Positions 40,781 through 50,900 of a stretch of DNA of 64,000 nt are shown piece by piece. The stretch spans positions 1,803,501-1,867,500 of the forward strand of contig NC_089727.1 in the NCBI RefSeq assembly GCF_035083965.1, given 5' to 3'. The position numbers were made by a program, and so were the translations under genes. Within the stretch, counting starts at the first letter, position 1. The number at the start of each line of letters is the position of its first letter. A model generated the notes under the pieces. It made no database searches. It worked only from the letters and a program-made list of their open reading frames with translations, and was not told where the DNA came from. The stretch is from Branchiostoma lanceolatum (lineage: Eukaryota; Chordata; Leptocardii; Amphioxiformes; Branchiostomatidae).

Positions 40781-42030
40781 GGGCGATCACAGCTCTTAGC
40801 CATCCAGACACATGCAAAAAACTGCAGTTGAAGACTCAAAACAAAAATGTGTTAAGTGCGACTGTTCTGTTTCATGAAAAGGTAGTTTATACCTTGACAT
40901 GGTAAAACACACCGGTGAAAATACTATATTTGTGTGTACGTGGGAAGTGCAGATTCACCGGGTGGAACTTACATGTACACTAAGTGGCATAACTAAGAAC
41001 TGTAAATCCGTTTATCAACGTGCACAGAAGTTTAGAGAAATGTCGTTATAGTAACTCATACTTCGAAGTTTGAGTTATGCCACTTCTCCGTTTAGACCCC
41101 TATTATCTGAACGCCACATGTATATAGATATTTATTACTCTGCAACTCAATAGTAGCTGTGAAAAAAATAGATGTCGAACACCTAAATCTGATATTCCTC
41201 AGATATTCAATGTGAAACCTTATATTACTACGGTGATAACGAATTGATGCTGATATTACTAGCTTATATAAGTAGCCAAACTTAAAACACTGTGTCGTCA
41301 TTGAATTTGTGCTTTCTTATTACATTTTATGAACACGTTGTTTCATTATATTCACCCCATTATTGTCATTATAATGATGATGATACGTCATATGAAAAAT
41401 CAACTGTTCCCTCCACTCAACTTTGTTGCTCAAAATATATCGCGTGCTGTTTATGTATGCCATCTTAGGCCCATCTACATGTCCTGCAAGAATGCTAGTA
41501 TATAATCTAGATTTCCATTTATGTAAATCAATCAATCGTGCTTTTATGGAGTGACTTTCTGTGACGTCACGTGGCTATTTGTTCCACCACAAAATTACAC
41601 AGTAGACAATTGATTTTAGGCCATGTTGATTTAATCATATAGATCACATCCGCGCGCGCATCATTTTTCGTCTGCTTACAAACAACAACAAAAATAATTG
41701 CAGCTCAAATGTAAATCGTACAAAATAAAGATATGACAGAATTCGAATTAAAATGAAGAATCTATTATTTGGTATAACATAGTGTATTTTTTTAGATTTG
41801 TTCATCCTTCCTGACCTCGGAGATTTGATAATAAATGTTTTTTGTTTTTTTTGCTAACATTATTTCATTCCCATGGTCGCATCAGTTTAGTTGTTTCCAG
41901 CGATGGTATCCATATAATCAAATCAATATGGCCTGAAGATGGTTTTTATAGATGTTTTTGGAAAATTTCTAAAGCCTGGGAGTCATCCTATTTATTTCAA
42001 ACATATTAAACTAAATGAAACATTGTTGGC
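40780..42030. other. Gene-free DNA between Z8 and Z9
   Basis: Fossil-finger traces to about 40950, then the shared 3'-flank module (41090-41330), then AT-rich unique DNA. No gene. Confidence 0.5.
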
Positions 42031-42034
42031 AGTA

Positions 42035-42321
42035 TAATGTAATCAGGTTTATGAACTATGACCTTCGACCTCTGCAGATCCGAGCTACCAGAGTGGCCGC
42101 CATTTTGAAATTTGATTTGTCGCAGAATCGCGTTCCTTTCCATCCTGTCACCATTTTGAGGATTATTCAACACATCAGCAACTGAGCAACATTATAAACC
42201 GGTATGTTAGACGTTTGTTAACTGAGTGTGTGCTATTCGTCTACATATATTCTTTAGTTTGTTCGAAATTGGGGTTTGTTTACTTGGAAAGTAGCGATCG
42301 ATTTGTAGAGAGGGGGGCATC
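42035..42321 (+). promoter_or_regulatory. Z9 promoter, exon 1 and G-block
   Basis: TAATCAG motif, DR1-like TGACCTTCGACCTC (42059-42072), YY1-like GCCGCCATTTT (42096-42106), exon 1 ending 42201, donor GTATGTTAG, G-block 42303-42321. A second CACCATTTTG lies at about 42149. Confidence 0.62.
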
Positions 42322-42365
42322 AGGACATAAGGTAAAGTAGTTGAGGGCGTCGAAAAGGGGTAGCA

Positions 42366-42549
42366 AATAAGCCCTTTCATGGATCCGACTATGCATGTGC
42401 AGTGTCAAAGGTAAAGGCCCCAAAGTGTAAACAAAACCCGTCTGGGCGTTGTGATGCAAATCTAGACAATGTCGAGACGAGTACTGTTTACAAGCCAGCC
42501 TTCACTTTGACACTGCGCGTGCGTAGTCGGAACTGTGAATGGGCTTATG
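42366..42549. mobile_element. MITE with about 65-bp imperfect TIRs
   Basis: Left ATAAGCCCTTTCA then CCGACTATGC..GTGCAGTGTC; right end is the inverse (GACACTGCGC..GCGTAGTCGG then GGGCTTAT). 184 bp, non-coding. It lies in the Z9 first intron, the only one without a clear (TG)n tract. Confidence 0.75.
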
Positions 42550-42991
42550 CCACGGTTTATTGCACTCATTGAGTAGAATAGAGTCTTTAGTCAGGTAGGA
42601 GTTGCTTTGAGTTTGGAATACACCGTGTAATTAGAGTTATTTTACTAGTATATATGTACAAGGAAGGTATAGATAGTATGGGAGGTGACCGACCTATGGT
42701 CTGATTCTGAAATCCCTATGTTCCGAAATGTTCCAACTCACGGCCATAATTCGGTAGGAGGAGTTGCAGCTTAACGAGGTTCATGCCTTCTATACCTTCT
42801 AAATACTCTTGTGCCATTTGGGAGATCTTGACCTCTTTTGAATCTGAACCAGATTCGAACTCCATCGAAAATGTATTGTTCATGTATTGATGTAATCTGA
42901 ATCTTCTTTTTTTTTAATTTCCTCATCAAGTATTCAATTGCATGTCTAACTGGCTCGGAAATGTTTCCTGTCTTTCGATTTGTTCTTAGAA

Positions 42992-44572
42992 ATGGCCGAG
43001 GTTGCAATGGAGGATCAGTCAACTGTACACCAAGGGAACGAGGCAAACAGCAGGGCGAAATTAGACACGGAAGGACTGCAGAACAAGGAAGGGGACTTAC
43101 CAAGGGAAGAAACGTGCGGAGTAGAGTCTGGCCATCTCCCCGTACAGGGTCGAACAGAGCAGACGGACAGGCTTGCGGTGAAACGTACTGTGGACAAACG
43201 CTTCGTGTGTACGGAATGTGACTATAAGACAGCCAAAAAGGATCACCTTGTAAAGCACAAACGAATACATACTGGTGAGAAACCCTATAAATGTGACCAG
43301 TGCGATTATTCTGCTGCACAGAAAGTCAGTTTAAACCAACACATGGCTAAACACATTGAGGAGAATCCGTACAAGTGTGACCAGTGCGGCTATTCCTTTA
43401 CTCGGAAAGTAAATTTAGAGACGGAATGTACGAAATGTGGTTATAAGGCAGCCTCATTAAAACACACAAGGAAACATACTGCTGCGAAACCCTATAAGTG
43501 TGACCACTGCGACTTCGCTGCTTCATATAAAAGCACTTTCGTTCGACACATGCATAAACACACCAAACCCTTCATGTGTGGGGAGTGCGGATTCAGGACG
43601 GCTGCCAAGTCGTCCTTAACCCTACATATGAGAAAACATACAGGGGAAAAACCATACAAATGTGACCAGTGCGATTTTTCTTCTGCAAGGAAATTTTGTT
43701 TAGACCTTCACGTTGCAAAGCACACTGGCGAAAAACCCTACCTGTGTGAGGAGTGCGGATACAGGACGGCTGACAGGTCTCACCTATCCGTACATATGAG
43801 AAGACATTCAGGCGAGAAACCGTATAAATGTGACCAGTGCGACTATTCTGCTGCAGTGAAGGGCAATTTAGATCAACATATGGCTAGACACACTGGCGAA
43901 AAACCATACTTGTGTAAGGAGTGCGGATACAGGACGGCTGATAGGTCTCAACTATCGGAACATATGAGAAGACATGCAGGCGAGAAACCGTATAAATGTG
44001 ACCATTGCGACTTTTCTGCTGCAGTGAAAAAGGATTTAAACAAACACTTGACTAAACACACTGGAGCAAAACCCTACATGTGTGAAGAGTGCGGGTACAG
44101 AACGCATTACAGGTCTCATCTATCGGAACATTTGAGAAGACATACAGGCGAGAAACCCTATGAATGTGACCAGTGCGACTATTCTGCTGCAGTGAAAAGG
44201 GATTTAAATGAACACTTGGCTAAACACACTGGAGAAAAACGCTACATGTGTGAGGAGTGCGGGTACAGAACTGCTTACAGGTCTCATCTATCGGAACATT
44301 TGAGAAGACATGCAGGCGAAAAACCCTATGAATGTGACCAGTGCGACTATTCTGCTGCAGTTAAAGGGGATTTAAATGAACACTTGGCTAAACACACTGG
44401 AGAAAAACCCTACATGTGTGAAGAGTGCGGGTTCAGAACTGCTCGCAAGTCTCATCTATCGGAACATTTGAGAAGACATACAGGCGAGAAACCCTACAAA
44501 TGTGACCAGTGTGACTATTCTGCTACGAAGAAAAGCTATTTAAGCCAACACTTGGTCAAACACACTTCTTAG
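42992..44572 (+). CDS. Z9: C2H2 zinc-finger protein, 17 units
   Basis: Predicted nuclear DNA-binding protein of 526 residues. Start at 42992 (MAEVAMEDQSTV), two bases after TTCTTAG; the leader lacks the RSSEI segment of the sisters. There are 17 finger units: units 3 and 4 are damaged (CDQCGYSFTRKVNLE has no histidines; CTKCGYKAASLKH is short) and one linker lost several residues (HTKPFMC). Units 10-16 form a recent run of near-identical pairs (SHLSEHLRRH and DLNEHLAKH). Ends with the conserved terminal finger and TS-stop. Confidence 0.87.
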   Translation: MAEVAMEDQSTVHQGNEANSRAKLDTEGLQNKEGDLPREETCGVESGHLPVQGRTEQTDRLAVKRTVDKRFVCTECDYKTAKKDHLVKHKRIHTGEKPYKCDQCDYSAAQKVSLNQHMAKHIEENPYKCDQCGYSFTRKVNLETECTKCGYKAASLKHTRKHTAAKPYKCDHCDFAASYKSTFVRHMHKHTKPFMCGECGFRTAAKSSLTLHMRKHTGEKPYKCDQCDFSSARKFCLDLHVAKHTGEKPYLCEECGYRTADRSHLSVHMRRHSGEKPYKCDQCDYSAAVKGNLDQHMARHTGEKPYLCKECGYRTADRSQLSEHMRRHAGEKPYKCDHCDFSAAVKKDLNKHLTKHTGAKPYMCEECGYRTHYRSHLSEHLRRHTGEKPYECDQCDYSAAVKRDLNEHLAKHTGEKRYMCEECGYRTAYRSHLSEHLRRHAGEKPYECDQCDYSAAVKGDLNEHLAKHTGEKPYMCEECGFRTARKSHLSEHLRRHTGEKPYKCDQCDYSATKKSYLSQHLVKHTS

Positions 44573-45980
44573 GGGTACAGCTGGCAGTTGCAGATACAAG
44601 ACGGTTGACAGATTTAACCTAAGACGCATGCAAAAAAAAATATTTTCTGTCTTAGAAAGGTAATGTATACCTACACTTGGTAAAACACTCCCGTAAAAAT
44701 ATCCCTCCTTGTGTAGGGCGTGCTAGTTTACTGCGATGGAACTTCAATATAGTGGCATGACTAGAAACTGTAACGCCATCTAACAACGTTCACCAAATTG
44801 TAGATAATTGTCGTCTCACTCTGAATTGTGATATGTCATTTCCTTCCCTTTCAGGTCCTAAACGTTCTGAACGCCCCTTCTATGGACATGTCTAATACCT
44901 TAGCAGTTCCTGTTGGAAACATAGATACATTGTATATTCTATGCTTTCAAATGATGGTAAATTAATATTCTATATCACACAATTTAGTACTGCTGTAATA
45001 GCGAATCGATACCGATATTACTAGCTTACATGTTAGCTTATACAACTAGCCAAACGTTAACACTGTGTCGTAATTGACATTATGATTTTCTTTCTGATAT
45101 TGTATCGAATAGACGATAGATTATTGTTTGTTTGTTTATTTGTTAACCCAGAAATACATATCGCCTACAAGCGGCGTTTTTCAACGATTCCTTGGGGGTT
45201 CAACCCCATACATAGTAATACATAGTAACAATAAAAGTGTCAAATGATAACAAATAATACAGAAATAAAGATTGACTTGAAAACTATTCACCAAACAACT
45301 GAAATCCATAGTAGATAACTAACAGTAACGTAATAGACTAGAAATATTATATCTATGGGTTGTATTGTTATTATAACATGTTGATTTACATCATATACAT
45401 ATTAAAAAATAAAATCACCTTCCCACCCTGTTGATGTATGTCATCTCTTTGCACTGTTTTAATTCTAGTTTACAACATGTATTTGCAGTTATGTAATTAC
45501 ATAACTGGGCACTCATGATCTGCAAGATATTCTAGCGAAAACACACGGGGGGCATTCTGTGACGTCACGTGCCACTGAAGAGCACACAGTAGGCATTTTC
45601 TTTTTCGGAAAATACTTTTTATCGTCAATGGTAGAAGACTTTGTTTGTTTCTTGCAGACACTTTTTATAGCCTATCATTAAAAAGTAATCCTAATGTCTT
45701 TAAACGTACTAAGCTAACTAGGATGGTACTCCCAGGCTGACATAGTTACGGTAACACAGTTTTCCGCCAATGGGGATTTCTACAGTTAAGGACCACAGAC
45801 TGACTGGCATCGACGCGGAGTAATATATAGAAGGGTGCATTTAAGAAGCATAAATATGTTAAAGTTGAGGGTACAATCTACTAAATGACTGAAAACTTGA
45901 ATATATTTTGTTTCTTTAATCTGACTTTTAGATTGTGTCATACACAATGATACATACACATAGATACTATGTGCTGCTAT
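44573..45980. other. Gene-free DNA between Z9 and Z10
   Basis: Short fossil-finger traces (to about 44730), the shared 3'-flank module (44870-45120), a dispersed repeat tail at 45125-45260 (TTTGTTTATTTGTTAACCC), then the upstream module of Z10 near 45690-45745 and repeat R1 copy 3. No gene. Confidence 0.5.
45756..45900. repeat. Interspersed repeat R1, copy 3
   Basis: Same block as 2762-2860 but longer on the right, where it also matches 56258-56305 (GAGGGTACAATCTAC). Confidence 0.6.
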
Positions 45981-45987
45981 CTTAAAA

Positions 45988-46279
45988 GTATCGTTTAATC
46001 AGGTAACTCAACTTTGACCTTCGACCTCCGCAGCTCCCAGCTCAGATTTCTCAGAGTGTCGGCCATTTGATTTTTTGGCGTATCACATCCCTCTCCAGGT
46101 TGACGCCTTTTTCACGACAATTCACCACCTTAGCAATCAAGGAACATCATTAACCGGTATGTTATGCAGTTGTTAACTGTCTGTTCACTTTTCGTCTGCT
46201 GATTCTTTTTTGTTTTCTTCGAAACAGGGGTTTACTGAGAAATCAGTGATCGATTTGTAAGGGGGAGGGGGGCATTACG
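45988..46279 (+). promoter_or_regulatory. Z10 promoter, exon 1 and G-block
   Basis: TTTAATCAG motif, DR1-like TGACCTTCGACCTC (46015-46028), weaker YY1-like CGGCCATTTG (about 46060-46069), exon 1 ending 46156, donor GTATGTTATG, G-block 46258-46279. Confidence 0.6.
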
Positions 46280-46412
46280 AGGTAAACTAGTCGTGGACAT
46301 CGACTAGGAATAACAATGCCACAGTTTGATACACTCTTTGCATTTCCCAAGGCTCGTGTATTATAATGGTAGGAGGGGACTGAGCTTGATCAACAGTTAA
46401 TCAATTTTATGT

Positions 46413-46482
46413 TTGTGTGTACATGGGTACATGTCTGTGTGCGTGTAAAATGAGAGTGTGTGTGTAAATGTGTGTATAATAT
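46413..46482. repeat. TG-rich tract in Z10 first intron
   Basis: Degenerate TG-rich run on the sense strand, shorter and more interrupted than in the sister genes. Confidence 0.6.
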
Positions 46483-46763
46483 TGTTTGTTTTGTTAATTG
46501 GTTAACTTGTTGATTGATATGATTCTTGTGAGTTATAATCAGGCACGTTTGATTGATTCTGCACCACATCTTTAATCTTAGTTTAAACATGCATTTTATA
46601 TGCTGATCCCATACATACCTATACGCAGTCGGGCTGGGACCCCGGGTGATACAGAAGTAAATGCACCGTGTTATATTCTACATCAGTATATGTACAAGTC
46701 ATGTGTAGAAAGTTTGGGACTGTTTCCTGTCTTTCAATTTTGGATGATTTGTTGTTCTTAGAA

Positions 46764-47654
46764 ATGGCCAAGAGGAGCAGCGACATTGCAATGGAGAACC
46801 AGCCAACTGTTCACCCCGGGAACGGGACAAACAGCACTGAGAAATCAGACACGGGAAGACAGCAGGACAAGGAATGGGGCTTTCCATGGGAGGAGAAGTG
46901 CGGAGTAGAATATGGACATCCCCCTGTACAGGGTCGAACAGAGCAGACGGACAGACTTGCGGTGAAACGTACTGTGCACAAGCGCTTCGTGTGTATAGAA
47001 TGTGACTATAGGGCAGCCAAAAAGTCTCATCTGTTGGAACACACAAGAACCCATACTGGTGAGAAACCCTATAAGTGTGACCAGTGCGACTATACTGCTG
47101 CATCGAAAAGTACTTTATGCAAACACATGGCTAAACACACTGGAGAAAAACCCTACATGTGTGGAGAGTGCGAGTACAGGACAGCTTCGAATTCCTCACT
47201 AAATAAACATATGAGACGGCATACAGGTGTGAAACCTTACAAGTGTGACCAGTGTGACTATTCTACTGCCCTGAAAGGGAATTTAGACCGACATACGGCT
47301 ACACATACCGGAAAAAAACCTTACATGTGTGGAGAGTGCGGATACAGGGCGGTTGATAGGTCTCACCTATCCGTACATATGAGAAGACATTCAGGCGAGA
47401 AACCCTATAAATGTGACCAGTGCGACTATTCTGCTGCACGGAAAGCCCATCTAGACCGACACATGCTTAAACACACTGGAGACAAACCCTACATGTGTGT
47501 TGAGTGCGGGTACAGAACTGCTCACAGGTCTGACCTGGCCCGACACATGAGAACACATACAGGCGAGAAACCCTACAAATGTGACCACTGCGACTATTCT
47601 GCTACGAAGAAAAGGTATCTGAACGAACACTTGGCCAAACACACTTGTAGCTAA
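46764..47654 (+). CDS. Z10: C2H2 zinc-finger protein, 8 fingers
   Basis: Predicted nuclear DNA-binding protein of 296 residues. Start at 46764 (MAKRSSDIAMEN) two bases after TTCTTAG. The leader, including VKRTVHKRFVC, is followed by eight intact fingers, ending with the terminal finger (YSATKKRYLNEHLAKH, then TCS and stop). All ligands present. The gene converges on T1; the stop codons are 324 bp apart. Confidence 0.9.
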   Translation: MAKRSSDIAMENQPTVHPGNGTNSTEKSDTGRQQDKEWGFPWEEKCGVEYGHPPVQGRTEQTDRLAVKRTVHKRFVCIECDYRAAKKSHLLEHTRTHTGEKPYKCDQCDYTAASKSTLCKHMAKHTGEKPYMCGECEYRTASNSSLNKHMRRHTGVKPYKCDQCDYSTALKGNLDRHTATHTGKKPYMCGECGYRAVDRSHLSVHMRRHSGEKPYKCDQCDYSAARKAHLDRHMLKHTGDKPYMCVECGYRTAHRSDLARHMRTHTGEKPYKCDHCDYSATKKRYLNEHLAKHTCS

Positions 47655-47978
47655 TTTGTCCTACCAAAGAGCCTAAAGTAGGAAATGGTAGACGAACACG
47701 TCAGTTTAGATACTGTCTAAGTTGAATTACGATGTTTGTTCGGTCGGCTTGAATATGTAGTGGTGATCTATACAAACACATGTGAAAGGTAGAAAGCGAC
47801 ACTGTTCTATGATTCTTCATGTTTTCACTATGTATGACCCGATGTAATATAATCAGCGGTAATAGCTGTAATAATAAAATGTCTAAAGAACAAGTAAAGG
47901 TGCAATGTGGAAAGGCCACGGTCATCAACAAATAACTGAGCCTAACTCGAGTATCTATGCCTGATTTAGTGATCAACT
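47655..47978. other. Shared 3' interval of Z10 and T1
   Basis: Convergent genes meet here. Position 47873-47878 reads AATAAA on the plus strand, a candidate Z10 poly(A) signal. The right half matches the flank kept in the TPR relics near 4080 and 10080. Confidence 0.45.
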
Positions 47979-50900
47979 TCAAGATAAATCCTTAAGTTTC
48001 CTGAGTCTTTGTAAACTGTTCTGAGTGGAAACAATGCCAGGGTGTGTTGGATCATCACATACGAGTTTTAACATATCAAGTGTCCTTTCGTTGTAGTGAA
48101 TAGCCTGTTGGTAATCTTCCAGAATTTCCCAGCAGAATCCAAGTTTGGAAAGTAACCCAGCAACACGCATATTTGCCCTGTCCCCTTGAATAATGGTCAA
48201 CGTTTCTAAGGTTTCCTCATGATACTTGACTGCCTTCGCATGGTCTCCACGCTTTAACCAAACACGTGCAATGATTTCCAGGGTTGTAGCTATACTTGGA
48301 TGTGCCAGATCTCCGAACACACGTTTTTTCATCTCTAGTGACTTCTCGAGGTAGGTTATGGCTTTGTTGAACTCAAAACGTTCGCTCCAAATCAACCCGA
48401 GATTGCTAAGTATAGTTGCAACCGCAGGATGATCTTTTCCGCGCCCGTACACAACCTCGCACATTTTCAATGCTTCCTGGTTGTACCTGATTTCTTCGTT
48501 CTTGTCACCAAACATACCCCATGATGTAGCAAGATTCATCAGTGTCTGCAACACCTTTGGACTGCGAGAGCCGTATATGGATTCCCATATACTCAATGCT
48601 TTCTTGTTGTATTCGATCGCTCTCCTGTGGTCGCCAACCTCACTGTATGCTGTGGCCATGTTGTTATATGAGTTGGCAACCAGGCTGTGTGGTGTTTCTC
48701 TTCCGAACACAGTTTCTGCGATTTCCAAAGCGTCTTGATGATAGCTGATGGCCTTGCGTTGATCCCCGGTGCGTCTAAATACTATACCCAGATTATTTAG
48801 AGCTCTCGCTATATCCGGGTGATTTGAGTTGTTTCCATAGCAAGCTTTCCACATAGCCAGTGCCCTCTGAAAGCTTTCTGTTGCCCTTTCATAGTTTGCA
48901 ACGTTACAACAGCACTTCCCTAAATGATTCAGTGCGTTAGCGATATCAGGGTGATTGGCGTAATTCCCGTGAACGTGCTTCAGTATTGCTAGCGCCTGCT
49001 CCTGGTACTGCAGCGCTTCTTTGTGCTTGCCTTCGTTACTTTGAGAAAATCCAATGTTTTGCAAGGAAGAGGCGATGTCCGAATGTGCTGCGTCAATTCC
49101 ATACACGTCTCTTCTCATTTTCAGCGCTAGATCGTGGTATTTTTGTGAGACAATAAAGTCTCCAGCGCTGTTCCATGCTAGCCCTAGGTCTGACAAGGCT
49201 GAGGCGATATCAGGGTGAACTGCCCGCTCTCCGTACACAATTTTCCATGCCTTAAGCGCCTGCTCGAGATAGTATATACCAGTTCTGTGGTTACCAACGT
49301 CAATGTGACATTGCCCTAGATCTTTGAGGGCAGAGACAACCCTAGGGTGTCCAGCGTTGTGGCCATATATGGATTGTATTATTTTCAACGCCTTTTCCTT
49401 GTACCTGATCGCTTTGCGGTAGATGCCAAGGTTTGACAGACACCCTCCCGTAGTCTGTAGACACGTGGCCAGCTTAAGATCATCATCTTTCTGCAGCACT
49501 TTTGTCACACGTAGATTTTGTTCACACACGCTCATTGCTTTTCTGAAGTCTCCCCGATATTGCCACGCTCCCGACAACGAACCTAGAGACGACACGATTT
49601 CCGGATGTGTAGGGTCGGCTCCATAGATGTCTTCTCTCATCTTGTGGGCTATTGTGAGGTACCCGAGCGCTTCTTCATTCTCATCCAATGTGAGCCATGC
49701 AGAGCCCAAGTCGCCGAATATCGACGCAATAACTGAATGGCAGCTGTCACGTCCATGTACCGTCTTCACTACCCTTAGTGCCATTTCGTAGTAGCTGATG
49801 GCTTTCCTACTGTTGCCTAGAAGCTTCCATGCTTTTGCTATTCTGCGTAGTAATGCAGATAAACTCTCATCTGAAATACATCTTTCATCTACGTAGTCCA
49901 AGACGTCCAACTGTCTGAAAGGCTCAGCAGTGTTTAGCAAAAGCGCAACGTCATCTTCGAGATGGCAGATCGCTGCTTCGCGTTTTAGCAGCTGGATACA
50001 AATTCGCGCTTTTACGCTCGAGCCCGCATCAAACAGAGTCGTTGAACGCAATCTGCGTAGTGATTCGGGGAAGTGGTCAGTTGAAATACTTGACAATAAC
50101 TTCTCGAGTGGTATCGCCCTGTAATGGTATCTGAACAGCATATCATCGTCAGGAAGGTAGAACACTGACTTGAACGCTGCATCATGGTCGCCTGTCTGTC
50201 CATCCGTTGCTATTGGAGACAGAGCGGACATGGTTTCCCACTGTTTCCCGTTGGCCAGATACGTTCTCAGCCGGAGCTCTGCCGATATGCTGACCAACAC
50301 CTTCAGATGATCGGCGTTTTCTCTGGTCAGTACGTTTGATTCTTCCATGTCTGATATGACTTTCCAAACGCTTCCCGGTTTCAGCCCGCAGAGAACGCAC
50401 AGACTGTCTATGGATATCGTAGGGAACCTGTAGATGTCCTTCTTGACATCGAGAAGCTTTGCCGTCAGTCCTTGCTTGCCGTAGCGCTCAATGTCTTTAG
50501 CCAGCGTCTCTCCAGCATGGATAACACTAACGCTACCTTCACGTCTTCTAGTGCTTGTCAAGGTTTCATTCACAATCTTCATGTACTCGTCTACAAGACC
50601 ATCATTGCCGGTTAGGCAGCACACGTTCCGTAGTATGTCCGACAAGTGGTATCCTTCGGACACGGCGATGTTCTCCTGCTGCAGCTCTGCCATGCTGCTC
50701 GGGCTGCGAATCAGCTCGAGTGCTGGCTTCGCCTTGGTCTTGTCTCTGCCTAGTGGGGTTTTACTGGCCCACGGCATGGAGCCGTCAAAGGCAAACCCGC
50801 GAGGAGTCGCCGAGTCATAGAACCAGTTGTCCGCAGGATTGTCCGACTCGAAATCATTGAGGGACTTAATGGCCATCGCCGAGATGATGGTTTCTCCGAG

